A stretch of 64,000 bases of DNA from Tolypothrix brevis GSE-NOS-MK-07-07A (GTDB lineage Bacteria > Cyanobacteriota > Cyanobacteriia > Cyanobacteriales > Nostocaceae), in contig JAHHIJ010000034.1 in NCBI GenBank assembly GCA_019358985.1, positions 1 to 64,000 of the forward strand, in the 5' to 3' direction. The position numbers and the translations under genes were made by a program. Position 1 is the stretch's first letter. Each line of letters opens with the position of its first letter. Of this stretch, positions 46,417 through 54,229 are shown piece after piece. The notes under the pieces are model-generated. The model had not been told where the DNA came from, made no database searches, and was given only the letters and a program-made list of their open reading frames with translations.

Positions 46417-46809
46417 TTATGTACCACCTTTGCTGCTAATCGTCAAACAATTTTGGATTTTGCGTTCGCGTAGCGTGTCGGAGACAAAAGTTTGAGGGTT
46501 GGGTTGATTAGTTCAAAGCTTTTCAAGACGAATTTTGGACTGTCCCCACGGATTAACCGTTCGTTTCTTGGAAAATGGAATTGTCGATTTTGGATTTACT
46601 CCATAGTTAAAACGTCGTGCAGTACCAAAAAATATAATTCTTAAATCTCAAATCTCAAATCCCTCAGTCAAAATAGAAGATATAAGCAAGCACCCATTTA
46701 GCGTTCAAATGCTCTAGACCTGGAACAAGCTTTTAAGTTGTAACTATTCTTGTTCCCAGTAGGCAAGATCCTACCACTCACTGACTCACAAAGGAGTTGC
46801 ACGCAACAC
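46417..46809. other. Divergent dnaA-protease intergenic region
   Basis: About 390 bp holding the promoters of dnaA (leftward) and the protease gene (rightward). One interspersed repeat GCGTTCGCGTAGCGTGTCGG lies at 46462-46485. No DnaA-box cluster was found. AAGGAG at 46791 serves the protease gene. Confidence 0.55.
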
Positions 46810-48072
46810 ATGAAGATAACACATGACTTTGGGCAAAAAAAAATTGATACTAGGGGTTTGCCTCAACGGTGGACAGCAACTGGTATCATGTTAATGGTAC
46901 TGAGTGGCGTAATCATGTCCCTTGGGGGCTGTTTACCTAGCAGTAGTGTTGGTATTGGGAATCAAAGAAATGATTCTCAGGCTCAGACAGAAACCCAAAA
47001 CACAAGGAATAGCGCTCCAGTAATTGTCCCACCGCCAATTTTCGCCAAGTCTGGAGATCCTAATTTTGTTGTCGGGGTAGTGCAGAAAGTCGGACCAGCG
47101 GTAGTTAGAATTGATTCTACTAGACTCGTAAGTTCTCGTAGAAGAGATGAATTTAACGATCCATTTTTTCGGCGCTTTTTCGGAGATCAACCATCACAAC
47201 CCAGACAAAAAATAGAAGGTAGTGGCTCTGGATTCATCATTAACTCCGCAGGTCAAATTTTGACTAATGCCCATGTGGTGGATGGTGCGGACACGGTGAC
47301 GGTAACATTGAAAGATGGTCGGACTTTTGATGGCAAAGTGTTGGGTGAAGACCGAGTAACTGATGTTGCGGTAATTAAAATTGGCGCAAATAACCTCCCT
47401 ACTATTGCTCTTGGTAACTCCGAGACCTTGCAACCGGGCGAAGCAGTAATTGCTATTGGCAATCCTTTAGGTTTAAATAATACCGTAACCTCTGGCATTC
47501 TCAGTGCTACAGGTCGTTCTGGTAGTGACATCGGCGCTACTGAAAAGCGAGTTGATTACATTCAAACGGATGCTGCTATTAACCCAGGTAATTCTGGCGG
47601 ACCACTCCTAAATGCTGAAGGTCAAGTGATTGGGATGAATACAGCGATTTTGCGTGGTGCCCAAGGATTGGGATTTGCCATCCCCATCAATACAGCACAA
47701 CGAATCGCCCAGCAATTAATTTCCAAAGGAAAGGTGGATCATCCTTATTTAGGTGTCGCAATGGCAACGCTGACCCCAGAAATTAAGAGAGTCATCAGTA
47801 ATGCTTCTGACGGTCAGCTGAAAATAGCAGCAGATAAAGGAGTATTGATTCGCGGAGTTGTTCGTGGTTCGCCAGCTGCAACGGGTGGATTAAGAGCAGG
47901 TGATGTGATTGTCAGTATCAATAACAAATCTGTTGCCAAAAATGAAGACGTACTAAAAATATTAGAAGATAGTCAAATAGGTAGTCCGTTACAAATCCAA
48001 TTGGAGCGGAATGGACAAACTACACAAGTCGCAGTTAGCCCTGCACCTCTACCTGCTCCACGAGAAAGCTGA
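46810..48072 (+). CDS. HtrA/Deg-family serine protease with PDZ domain
   Basis: Envelope protease for misfolded proteins. From ATG 46810 it has 420 residues. The N-terminal hydrophobic segment ends in MSLGGC, a lipobox-like site, so it may be a lipoprotein. The trypsin-like domain has the catalytic His in LTNAHVV, Asp in VTDVAVIKI and Ser in NPGNSGGPLLN, followed by one PDZ domain (about 310-405, GLRAGDVIVSINNKSV). AAGGAG lies 13 nt upstream of this ATG; an in-frame TTG 20 codons earlier is less convincing. It matches cyanobacterial HhoA/HhoB/HtrA paralogs, and which one cannot be told. Confidence 0.93.
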   Translation: MKITHDFGQKKIDTRGLPQRWTATGIMLMVLSGVIMSLGGCLPSSSVGIGNQRNDSQAQTETQNTRNSAPVIVPPPIFAKSGDPNFVVGVVQKVGPAVVRIDSTRLVSSRRRDEFNDPFFRRFFGDQPSQPRQKIEGSGSGFIINSAGQILTNAHVVDGADTVTVTLKDGRTFDGKVLGEDRVTDVAVIKIGANNLPTIALGNSETLQPGEAVIAIGNPLGLNNTVTSGILSATGRSGSDIGATEKRVDYIQTDAAINPGNSGGPLLNAEGQVIGMNTAILRGAQGLGFAIPINTAQRIAQQLISKGKVDHPYLGVAMATLTPEIKRVISNASDGQLKIAADKGVLIRGVVRGSPAATGGLRAGDVIVSINNKSVAKNEDVLKILEDSQIGSPLQIQLERNGQTTQVAVSPAPLPAPRES

Positions 48073-48122
48073 TTTTATGAAAATAGCTACTTAGTAATCC
48101 TAAAGTAAGAGCGTGAAAACTT

Positions 48123-48155
48123 AGATCCCCGACTTCTTAAAGAAGTCGGGGATCT
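48123..48155. terminator. Strong hairpin after the protease gene (dispersed repeat)
   Basis: Perfect 16-bp arms AGATCCCCGACTTCTT and complement with a one-base loop. It lacks a U-run, so it is a repeat-type hairpin that may act as terminator or mRNA stabiliser. A near copy follows aspS at 60375-60407. Confidence 0.7.
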
Positions 48156-48296
48156 GAACACCGCGAATTTTCACAACTCCTCCACGGATTGCTATAGTTG
48201 TTCCTAAAATACTGTCCTGAACCGTAGTGAGCGGTTTACCGCTCAAATATTCAATTTGAAGGGCTGAAGCCCTTACTACATTTGAGGAATTATATT

Positions 48297-48839
48297 GTGG
48301 GTGAAATACGAAAAATTATTCAATTAGGCAATCCGATATTGCGCTCCAAAGCTGCGGAAATTGAAAATATCGAAGACGAGCATATCCAAAAGCTAATTGA
48401 AGATTTATTGGCAACAGTTGCTGATAGTAACGGAGTGGGAATTGCCGCGCCTCAAGTTGCAGAACAAAAGCGTTTATTTATCGTTGCGTCGCGTCCCAAT
48501 CCCCGATATCCTAAGGTGCCAGAGATGGAACCAACAGCGATGATAAATCCGAAAATAACTGCACATTCAAATGAAATTGTTAAAGGTTGGGAAGGTTGTT
48601 TAAGTATTCCCGGAATTAGGGGATTAGTTACCAGATATCAGGCGATAGAAGTAGAATATACTGACCGCAATGGCAAGTTGCAAAAACAAGAGTTTATTGA
48701 TTTTGTAGCGCGTATTTTTCAACATGAGTACGACCACTTTGAGGGAATTCTTTTTTTAGATAGGGTAGAAAGTACTTTCGATATCATGACCGAGCAGGAG
48801 TATCAACAGCAAATTGTTTCAACTGATGTAGAGACGTAG
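48297..48839 (+). CDS. def: Peptide deformylase
   Basis: Removes the N-formyl group from new proteins. All three motifs are present: GVGIAAPQV, EGCLSIPG and QHEYDH with the metal ligands Cys, His, His and the catalytic Glu. GTG at 48297 is chosen because GAGG lies 9 nt upstream and it gives the typical start MGEIRKIIQLGNPILR (180 residues). The last residues (DVET) and the stop codon are supplied by a palindromic repeat (from about 48826), so the native C-terminus has been replaced. Confidence 0.93.
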   Translation: MGEIRKIIQLGNPILRSKAAEIENIEDEHIQKLIEDLLATVADSNGVGIAAPQVAEQKRLFIVASRPNPRYPKVPEMEPTAMINPKITAHSNEIVKGWEGCLSIPGIRGLVTRYQAIEVEYTDRNGKLQKQEFIDFVARIFQHEYDHFEGILFLDRVESTFDIMTEQEYQQQIVSTDVET

Positions 48840-49030
48840 CAGTGCTACGTCTCCAGAGATTCTGGATAACGCATATAGCGCTTCTCAGTTGCGTGCAATA
48901 CGCAGTTTAGAGACTTCGTATTTCGCGTCTCTACATTAGACATCTCCACAAAAGATGTAAAGACGTAGCATTGCTACGTCTCTACAAGGGTTTCGGGCAA
49001 CGCATAGTTCATTTTTGGAGATGTCTATTA
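48826..49030. repeat. Composite of palindromic repeats after def
   Basis: Three elements in series: a GTAGAGACGTAGCAGTGCTA palindrome (48827-48853), a piece of the ATTATAGCG MITE (48874-48937), and a full MITE-like copy from AGACATCTCC (48943) to GGAGATGTCTATT (49029). It fills most of the gap to the next gene. Confidence 0.8.
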
Positions 49031-49098
49031 AAGGTACGGGATAATGACATGCATTCTCAGATATATAGTTATACTATCTCAATTTAAAAGGCAAAATT

Positions 49099-50211
49099 TT
49101 GAATAATCTGATTAACATTGCAGACCAATTTAAGCCCCAAGGTAAAGTCGTTGACATTCAGGAATTTGGGCATGGCAATATTAATAACACCTTCCTTGTA
49201 ACTCTCGATTGCTTACAAGAAAAGCATTTTATCCTGCAACGCATCAACACGCAGGTGTTTCGTCAACCGAAACTTGTGATGCAAAACATAAGTATTTTTA
49301 CTCTTCATGTGCGCGATAAGCTGAAGGCTTTAAGCTCTCCAAATCGCCGCTGGGAGGTTCCCCGTGTACTTTTGACACAAACAAATGCTCAAAATCATTT
49401 TATTGATGCCGATGGGTCATTCTGGCGGGCAATCAGCTTCATTGAGGCTGCTGAGTCTTTTGACACAATTAAAGATAGCAATCACGCTCGCGAAGTTGGC
49501 TATGCGCTGGGTATGTTCCATAACCTGATCAGCGATTTGCCTACGGAAAAACTCGCTGATACTCTTCCAGGATTTCATATTACACCGCGCTACCTCCAGC
49601 AATATGTGGAGACGCGAAATTTGGCGGTAGAGACGCGATTAATCGCGTCTGTACAATCTGTTGAAGTGAAGTATTGTTTGCAATTTGTAAGCGATCGCTC
49701 TTCTTGGGCTAATGTTTTAGAAAATGCCCAAGCACAAAGACATCTGCGTTTACGCTCAATTCACGGCGATCCGAAGATAAATAATGTCATGATAGACACC
49801 ACAACCGGACACGCCATCAGTATTATTGACTTGGACACGGTGAAACCCGGCTTAGTTCATTATGATATCGGTGACTGTTTGCGCTCAAGCTGCAATCCTT
49901 TGGGAGAAGAAACAGAAGAGCGGGAGATGGTGCGGTTTGATACTGATATTTGTCAATCTGTTTTGCAAGGTTATCTCTCTGTAGCGAGAGATTTTCTCAC
50001 TATAAGCGACTATGAATATATGTACGATGCAATCCGCTTGATTGCCTTTGAGTTGGGATTGCGATTTTTTACTGATTATTTAGCGGGTAATGTCTATTTT
50101 AAGATTAAATATCCAGAACATAATTTGAATAGAGCAATGGTGCAATTTAAGCTCACCGAAAGTATCGAATCTCAGGAAACCGCAATCCGCGCTATCATTC
50201 AGGAAATGTAA
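49099..50211 (+). CDS. APH-family small-molecule kinase (N-acetylhexosamine-kinase-like) with repeat-derived insertion
   Basis: 370 residues, aminoglycoside phosphotransferase fold: N-lobe with NNTFLVT and FILQRIN lysine-like region, catalytic loop SIHGDPKINNVMI, metal site SIIDLDTVKPGLVHYDIGD. Similar proteins phosphorylate sugars or alcohols, and the substrate is unknown. Start is TTG with a weak AAGG upstream. Residues around 170-187 (VETRNLAVETRLIASVQS) are encoded by palindromic repeat DNA at 49606-49660 that is read in frame. The DOMON-like gene follows 90 bp downstream, the gap being a repeat. Confidence 0.85.
   Translation: MNNLINIADQFKPQGKVVDIQEFGHGNINNTFLVTLDCLQEKHFILQRINTQVFRQPKLVMQNISIFTLHVRDKLKALSSPNRRWEVPRVLLTQTNAQNHFIDADGSFWRAISFIEAAESFDTIKDSNHAREVGYALGMFHNLISDLPTEKLADTLPGFHITPRYLQQYVETRNLAVETRLIASVQSVEVKYCLQFVSDRSSWANVLENAQAQRHLRLRSIHGDPKINNVMIDTTTGHAISIIDLDTVKPGLVHYDIGDCLRSSCNPLGEETEEREMVRFDTDICQSVLQGYLSVARDFLTISDYEYMYDAIRLIAFELGLRFFTDYLAGNVYFKIKYPEHNLNRAMVQFKLTESIESQETAIRAIIQEM
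49606..49660. repeat. Palindromic repeat inside the kinase coding sequence
   Basis: 49627-49654 is a 28-bp palindrome, GTAGAGACGCGATT followed by its complement with one mismatch, preceded by a second partial GGAGACGCGAAAT unit. It is the same family as the intergenic GTAGAGAC repeats. Confidence 0.85.
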
Positions 50212-50225
50212 TAGAAATCTAGTAG

Positions 50226-50298
50226 AAAAGATGTAGAGACGTAGCAGTGCTACGTCTCTACAAGGGTTTCGAGCAACGCATAATTAATTTCAGGAAAT
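50226..50298. repeat. MITE-like repeat before the DOMON-like gene
   Basis: GATGTAGAGACGTAGCAGTG palindrome followed by ACAAGGGTTTCGAGCAACGC and AATTAATTTCAGG, the same layout as the element at 48950-49029. Its right end supplies the AGGAAATGCG leader of the next gene. Confidence 0.8.
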
Positions 50299-50301
50299 GC
50301 G

Positions 50302-50841
50302 ATGAACGAGCAAAATTTTTCTTTGCAGCCATTTAATTTAACAAGTTCGCTGTCTGATTTAAAGATTACAGGCAGTATCGCTCGAAACGTCAATAAATTA
50401 ACTATTTGTTATGCACTGCTTGGAGATTTGACAAAAGTCGAAATTCTGGAATCAGCAGACTTACCAAAGCGCAAATACGATCTTTGGGAAGAAACATGTT
50501 TCGAGTTCTTTGTTGGGATTAAGAATTATCCTGATTATTGGGAGTTTAATCTTTCACCTGCCGGACATTGGAATGTCTTTCACTTAGATGATTATCGGCA
50601 AGGGTTACAAGAGGAAATAGCTGTTACATCGCTACCTTTTAACGTTGAGCATAAACCAGATGCTTTGTTAGTTGATTTAGAAATTGATTTGAATCAGTTT
50701 ATCTTGGTGGAGCAAACTTTAGAAGTTGCGATTACTAGTGTGATTAAATCGAATGATGGCAATCTTAGCTATTGGGCATTAACTCATTGTGGTCAGGAAG
50801 CGGATTTTCATCGAAGAGACAGTTTTATTGTTGAATTGTGA
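50302..50841 (+). CDS. DOMON-like domain protein
   Basis: 179 residues, soluble, mostly beta strands. The block YDLWEETCFEFFVG, then YWEFNLSPAGHWNVFHLDDYR, is typical of cyanobacterial DOMON-like proteins, a fold that often binds haem or sugars. No signal peptide. In these organisms the gene is often next to the APH-type kinase gene, as here, suggesting joint function in small-molecule or sugar metabolism, which is an inference. Confidence 0.8.
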   Translation: MNEQNFSLQPFNLTSSLSDLKITGSIARNVNKLTICYALLGDLTKVEILESADLPKRKYDLWEETCFEFFVGIKNYPDYWEFNLSPAGHWNVFHLDDYRQGLQEEIAVTSLPFNVEHKPDALLVDLEIDLNQFILVEQTLEVAITSVIKSNDGNLSYWALTHCGQEADFHRRDSFIVEL

Positions 50842-50935
50842 GTAGATACAATAAGTGAAAAAAAGGTAGAGACGTAGCACTGCTACGTCTGTTTTGGTAG
50901 GTAGTCAGCGAGTACAGCGCTGACTACAATTAACG

Positions 50936-52834
50936 TCAGCCTAACAACGCTTTAGTAGCAGATTCCCCTGCTAACTTTATCCGCTTTGTCAATTGAAAGT
51001 TTAACAATGCTAAAATGCTAAACTCAGTCAAGAGTGCCATAAAAATTGTTGTTGTAGAAGCATATTCTACACCTGCCCAAGGAAAGCTGGAAAACAGCCA
51101 AAGAGTAGCATTTTTCGAGGCATCAATGGTGAGGAATTGGAGAATCATCGGTGGTAAAAACATTACCGCAGCTACAATGCCAATTGCCCACAAAGAACGC
51201 TTAGAAGTTTTCATCATCAACATGAGTTGAGCTATGGTAGCGTAAATCATCATCAAGGTGATGAATAATGCTAAAGCAAAAACTAGATGAATTCTGTGAA
51301 AATTGTTTCCAAGCCCAAGTAAATTACGGTTATGGTGAACATTTAAAATCGGTGCAACCGCAATCCAAACTATTGATGGGATAATAGCGATCGCTACATT
51401 AATTGCCATTGCTACCGGTGCAATACTCTTTTCACCAAAAATTAAATCTTTTAGCAAAGATTTCTTCCAAACACCCTGATGTTTATACCTTGCCCAATCT
51501 TGTACAGCTTGACGGTGAGGTGAGAGAATTGCAATTAAACCAAGAAGCAGTACTGAGTTACAAAATCCTAGCCAAATGAAATTCTCGCCAATTTGAGAAT
51601 TCACATTGTATAAACAAGGAGGAGATTGCTTATCCAAATTAGGTGGGCAATAATTTTTGACATATTGCAAAGTGAATCCCCACATCATCACTTGGAAACC
51701 AGCTACTACAAAATAACTTTGAAGCTTGCTCATAACAGCGGTATTGGGGTTGCGAAAGCAACGTTTTAATCCTTGCCAAATGCCAAACGTACACAAGCCA
51801 TAACTCAGTAAATGGAAACCAACAATACTACTAACATTTGCTCCAATTGGGAAGTAGAAAAACTGCAATTGTTTCAATGGCGAACCATTGTATAAGTGAA
51901 ACAAATTGGGAAAGAGATAATTTGTAATATCGAAGGGACTAAATAATCTAAACCAACCCGTTAAATTGTTAAAGTTTACTCCTGAAGATGATGCGATCGC
52001 CATCGTCATCATTAAGAATACTAAAACCGAACCACTACCTAACCAAGGTTGGAAACTATTGAACCAGCGACAAACTAAACCAAAAAGTAGCGCTGCACTA
52101 TAAAAGAAAAGACAGCTAGCAAAAAGAACAGCGTAGAAACTAAAAATGTAACTTAAGGCGATATTAGCAGAACGTCCAGCATACAAATGTAAAGGCACTG
52201 CTACTAAAGTTACGAGATAAACTAAAATTGGTACTCCTAACAGCTTGCCAGTCAAAATATTTACTTCTGACTGAGGACTGAGGCGAATAAAATTTAGCGT
52301 ACCGCGACGTTCTTCATTAGCTAGGTTATTTATGAGTAAATAAGTTCCTGCTACTAATAGTGTGAAGATAAAAATCACACTTAGCGAGAGAAATATGTAC
52401 TCCAAGTGATCTCGCCACCACAATTGCATATCTAATTGATTAGTGGGGCAAAAAGTCTGTGAAATGTATTTACTTAAAGCTTGACTTTTTGCATTCGCTG
52501 ATTTGAGTTCGTTTTGCAGGTCAAAAAGTGAAACTGGACTAGATGCTTTAGTTTTTTTAAAGTTTGATATCGCTGTATACAATCTACTTGTTTGTCGAGA
52601 CAGCGCATCTTGTTGTTGGATATAAGATTTACTTAGACTACAGTATTTACCAACTAGTGAGTATTTTTCATCAGGCAATTCTCTTAACTGATAAACGAAT
52701 AATACCAGTTGACCAAGTAGCGATATAATAAATGCGATCGCTACAGGAAAAACTTTCAGACGACCTTTAAGTTCGCGCAACAATTGCGGATTCCAATCGC
52801 CGATTTTATCTATTAAGTTGAGCATCATAGTCAA
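50936..52834 (-). CDS. ABC-2 type transporter permease
   Basis: 632 residues with roughly 12 hydrophobic segments. The block NEERRGTLNFIRLSPQSEVNILTGKLLGVP is the coupling-helix region seen in ABC-2 exporters that begin with LRELKGRLK. A large extracytoplasmic loop follows TM1 (about 50-140, helical). It pairs with the ATPase gene just upstream on the same strand. Substrate unknown. Start could be Met1 or Met4. Confidence 0.87.
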   Translation of the reverse strand: MTMMLNLIDKIGDWNPQLLRELKGRLKVFPVAIAFIISLLGQLVLFVYQLRELPDEKYSLVGKYCSLSKSYIQQQDALSRQTSRLYTAISNFKKTKASSPVSLFDLQNELKSANAKSQALSKYISQTFCPTNQLDMQLWWRDHLEYIFLSLSVIFIFTLLVAGTYLLINNLANEERRGTLNFIRLSPQSEVNILTGKLLGVPILVYLVTLVAVPLHLYAGRSANIALSYIFSFYAVLFASCLFFYSAALLFGLVCRWFNSFQPWLGSGSVLVFLMMTMAIASSSGVNFNNLTGWFRLFSPFDITNYLFPNLFHLYNGSPLKQLQFFYFPIGANVSSIVGFHLLSYGLCTFGIWQGLKRCFRNPNTAVMSKLQSYFVVAGFQVMMWGFTLQYVKNYCPPNLDKQSPPCLYNVNSQIGENFIWLGFCNSVLLLGLIAILSPHRQAVQDWARYKHQGVWKKSLLKDLIFGEKSIAPVAMAINVAIAIIPSIVWIAVAPILNVHHNRNLLGLGNNFHRIHLVFALALFITLMMIYATIAQLMLMMKTSKRSLWAIGIVAAVMFLPPMILQFLTIDASKNATLWLFSSFPWAGVEYASTTTIFMALLTEFSILALLNFQLTKRIKLAGESATKALLG

Positions 52835-53002
52835 AAATACTTCAAAAAAGGTTAATTCTTGTCAAAAAATCGATAGTTGATAGTAGAATAACAACCAATA
52901 ACTAACAACATTTAACAAAGTATGTTCAGTTTAATTCCCCTGCCTCTACAGGCAGCGCGTAAGGAAGCCTAAATCTAAATCCTCGTCACAAAACGTAATT
53001 GC

Positions 53003-53035
53003 GAATTGCGAATTGCGAATTGCGAATTGTTTTAA
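53003..53035. repeat. 7-bp short tandem repeat
   Basis: About four and a half AATTGCG heptamers immediately after the stop of the ATPase gene; typical cyanobacterial STRR. Confidence 0.85.
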
Positions 53036-53982
53036 GATGCTTGTTTATGACCTAGTTTGAGGAAAATTGTTTCTAGGTCTTCTTGAGTGCAGTGAAACTC
53101 GCTTAGAGGAATGTTAGCTTGGATAAGCGATCGCAATAAATTTGCACTATCTTCTTGATTCCCTGAAAAATAGACGCGCACACCCTTGTTATCTAGCATA
53201 ACTTCCCACTCTTCCACTAGGCAATGATTTTTCAATTCGCTTAAGAGTGCTTCTAAACTTCCCAAAGTGGATAATAAAATTTGCTGGCGAGAAAGACGCT
53301 GATAAAGTTGTTTTAGTGAAGCACTTTCTACCAAAAAGCCAAGTTCCATAATTCCCACTGAAGTACACAGTTCTGCTAAGTCGCTGAGAACGTGGGAGGA
53401 AATTAATATTGTCATCCCAGCTTCTTGCAACGCTTTAATGATTTCGCGAAACTGCATTCGGGCAATGGGATCAAGCCCGGAAACCGGCTCATCTAGTAGT
53501 AGTAAAATTGGTTCGTGGATAATTGTTCGCGCTAAACACAGACGCTGTTTCATCCCCCGCGATAAAGTAGAAATCTGACTATGGCGTTTATTGCCAAGTT
53601 GTATTAATTCTAACACCTCATGTAACCGTTGAGTGCGGCGTGGTTCCCGCAAGCGATACAAACGCGCAAAATAATCGAGATAATCCCAAACTGTGAGATC
53701 ATCATAAAGGGGATAGTCATCGGGTAAGTAGCCGAGACGACGTTTGAGAGTCGGATTACTTTTGTCACGTAATAAGCGATCGCCATTAATATAAATCTCA
53801 CCCGTAGTCGGTTCCTCAGCAGTTGCCAACATCCGCATGAGAGTTGTTTTACCGGCGCCATTGGGACCAATCAGTCCGTAAACCTCACCCGCTTGGATCT
53901 CCAAATCAACATTATTAACGGCAACATGGCGATCGAATTGCTTAGTGAGTCCACAGGTGCGAATTGCCAGTTCATTTACCAT
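53032..53982 (-). CDS. ABC transporter ATP-binding protein
   Basis: 316 residues, one ABC domain. Walker A GPNGAGKTT, signature LSRGMKQRL, Walker B LLLLDEPVSGLD and switch His in ISSHVLSD. The C-terminal extension of about 90 residues is typical of ABC-2 exporter ATPases. It lies 197 bp upstream of the permease gene and should form a homodimer with it at the inner membrane. Confidence 0.93.
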   Translation of the reverse strand: MVNELAIRTCGLTKQFDRHVAVNNVDLEIQAGEVYGLIGPNGAGKTTLMRMLATAEEPTTGEIYINGDRLLRDKSNPTLKRRLGYLPDDYPLYDDLTVWDYLDYFARLYRLREPRRTQRLHEVLELIQLGNKRHSQISTLSRGMKQRLCLARTIIHEPILLLLDEPVSGLDPIARMQFREIIKALQEAGMTILISSHVLSDLAELCTSVGIMELGFLVESASLKQLYQRLSRQQILLSTLGSLEALLSELKNHCLVEEWEVMLDNKGVRVYFSGNQEDSANLLRSLIQANIPLSEFHCTQEDLETIFLKLGHKQAS

Positions 53983-54100
53983 AGCTGCAAAAAATGCGGT
54001 TTAACAGTTAACCTAACTTCTCTCTACAGCTTTTGTCAGGGTTGTTTCGGAAATTGAAACAAAAGTAGGCATTGCTCCTCGTCCTGAAGTAGGAGAGTAT

Positions 54101-54222
54101 TAAACCGCAGATAAACGCAGATGAACGCAGATGATTGTATTAGCTTCATCTGCCTCCTTGCAATGACAAACCATATTCTATTTATGCTCATCTGCGTCTA
54201 TCCGCGTTTATCTGCGGTTTAA
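54101..54222. repeat. Inverted repeat element with AAACCGCAG ends
   Basis: 122 bp with long imperfect arms: TAAACCGCAGATAAACGCAG at left and its complement at right, built from GCAGAT-rich units. Sits between the ATPase and pentapeptide genes; related scraps occur near 22660 and inside the 27405 and 57399 MITEs. Confidence 0.8.
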
Positions 54223-54229
54223 ACTCTTA

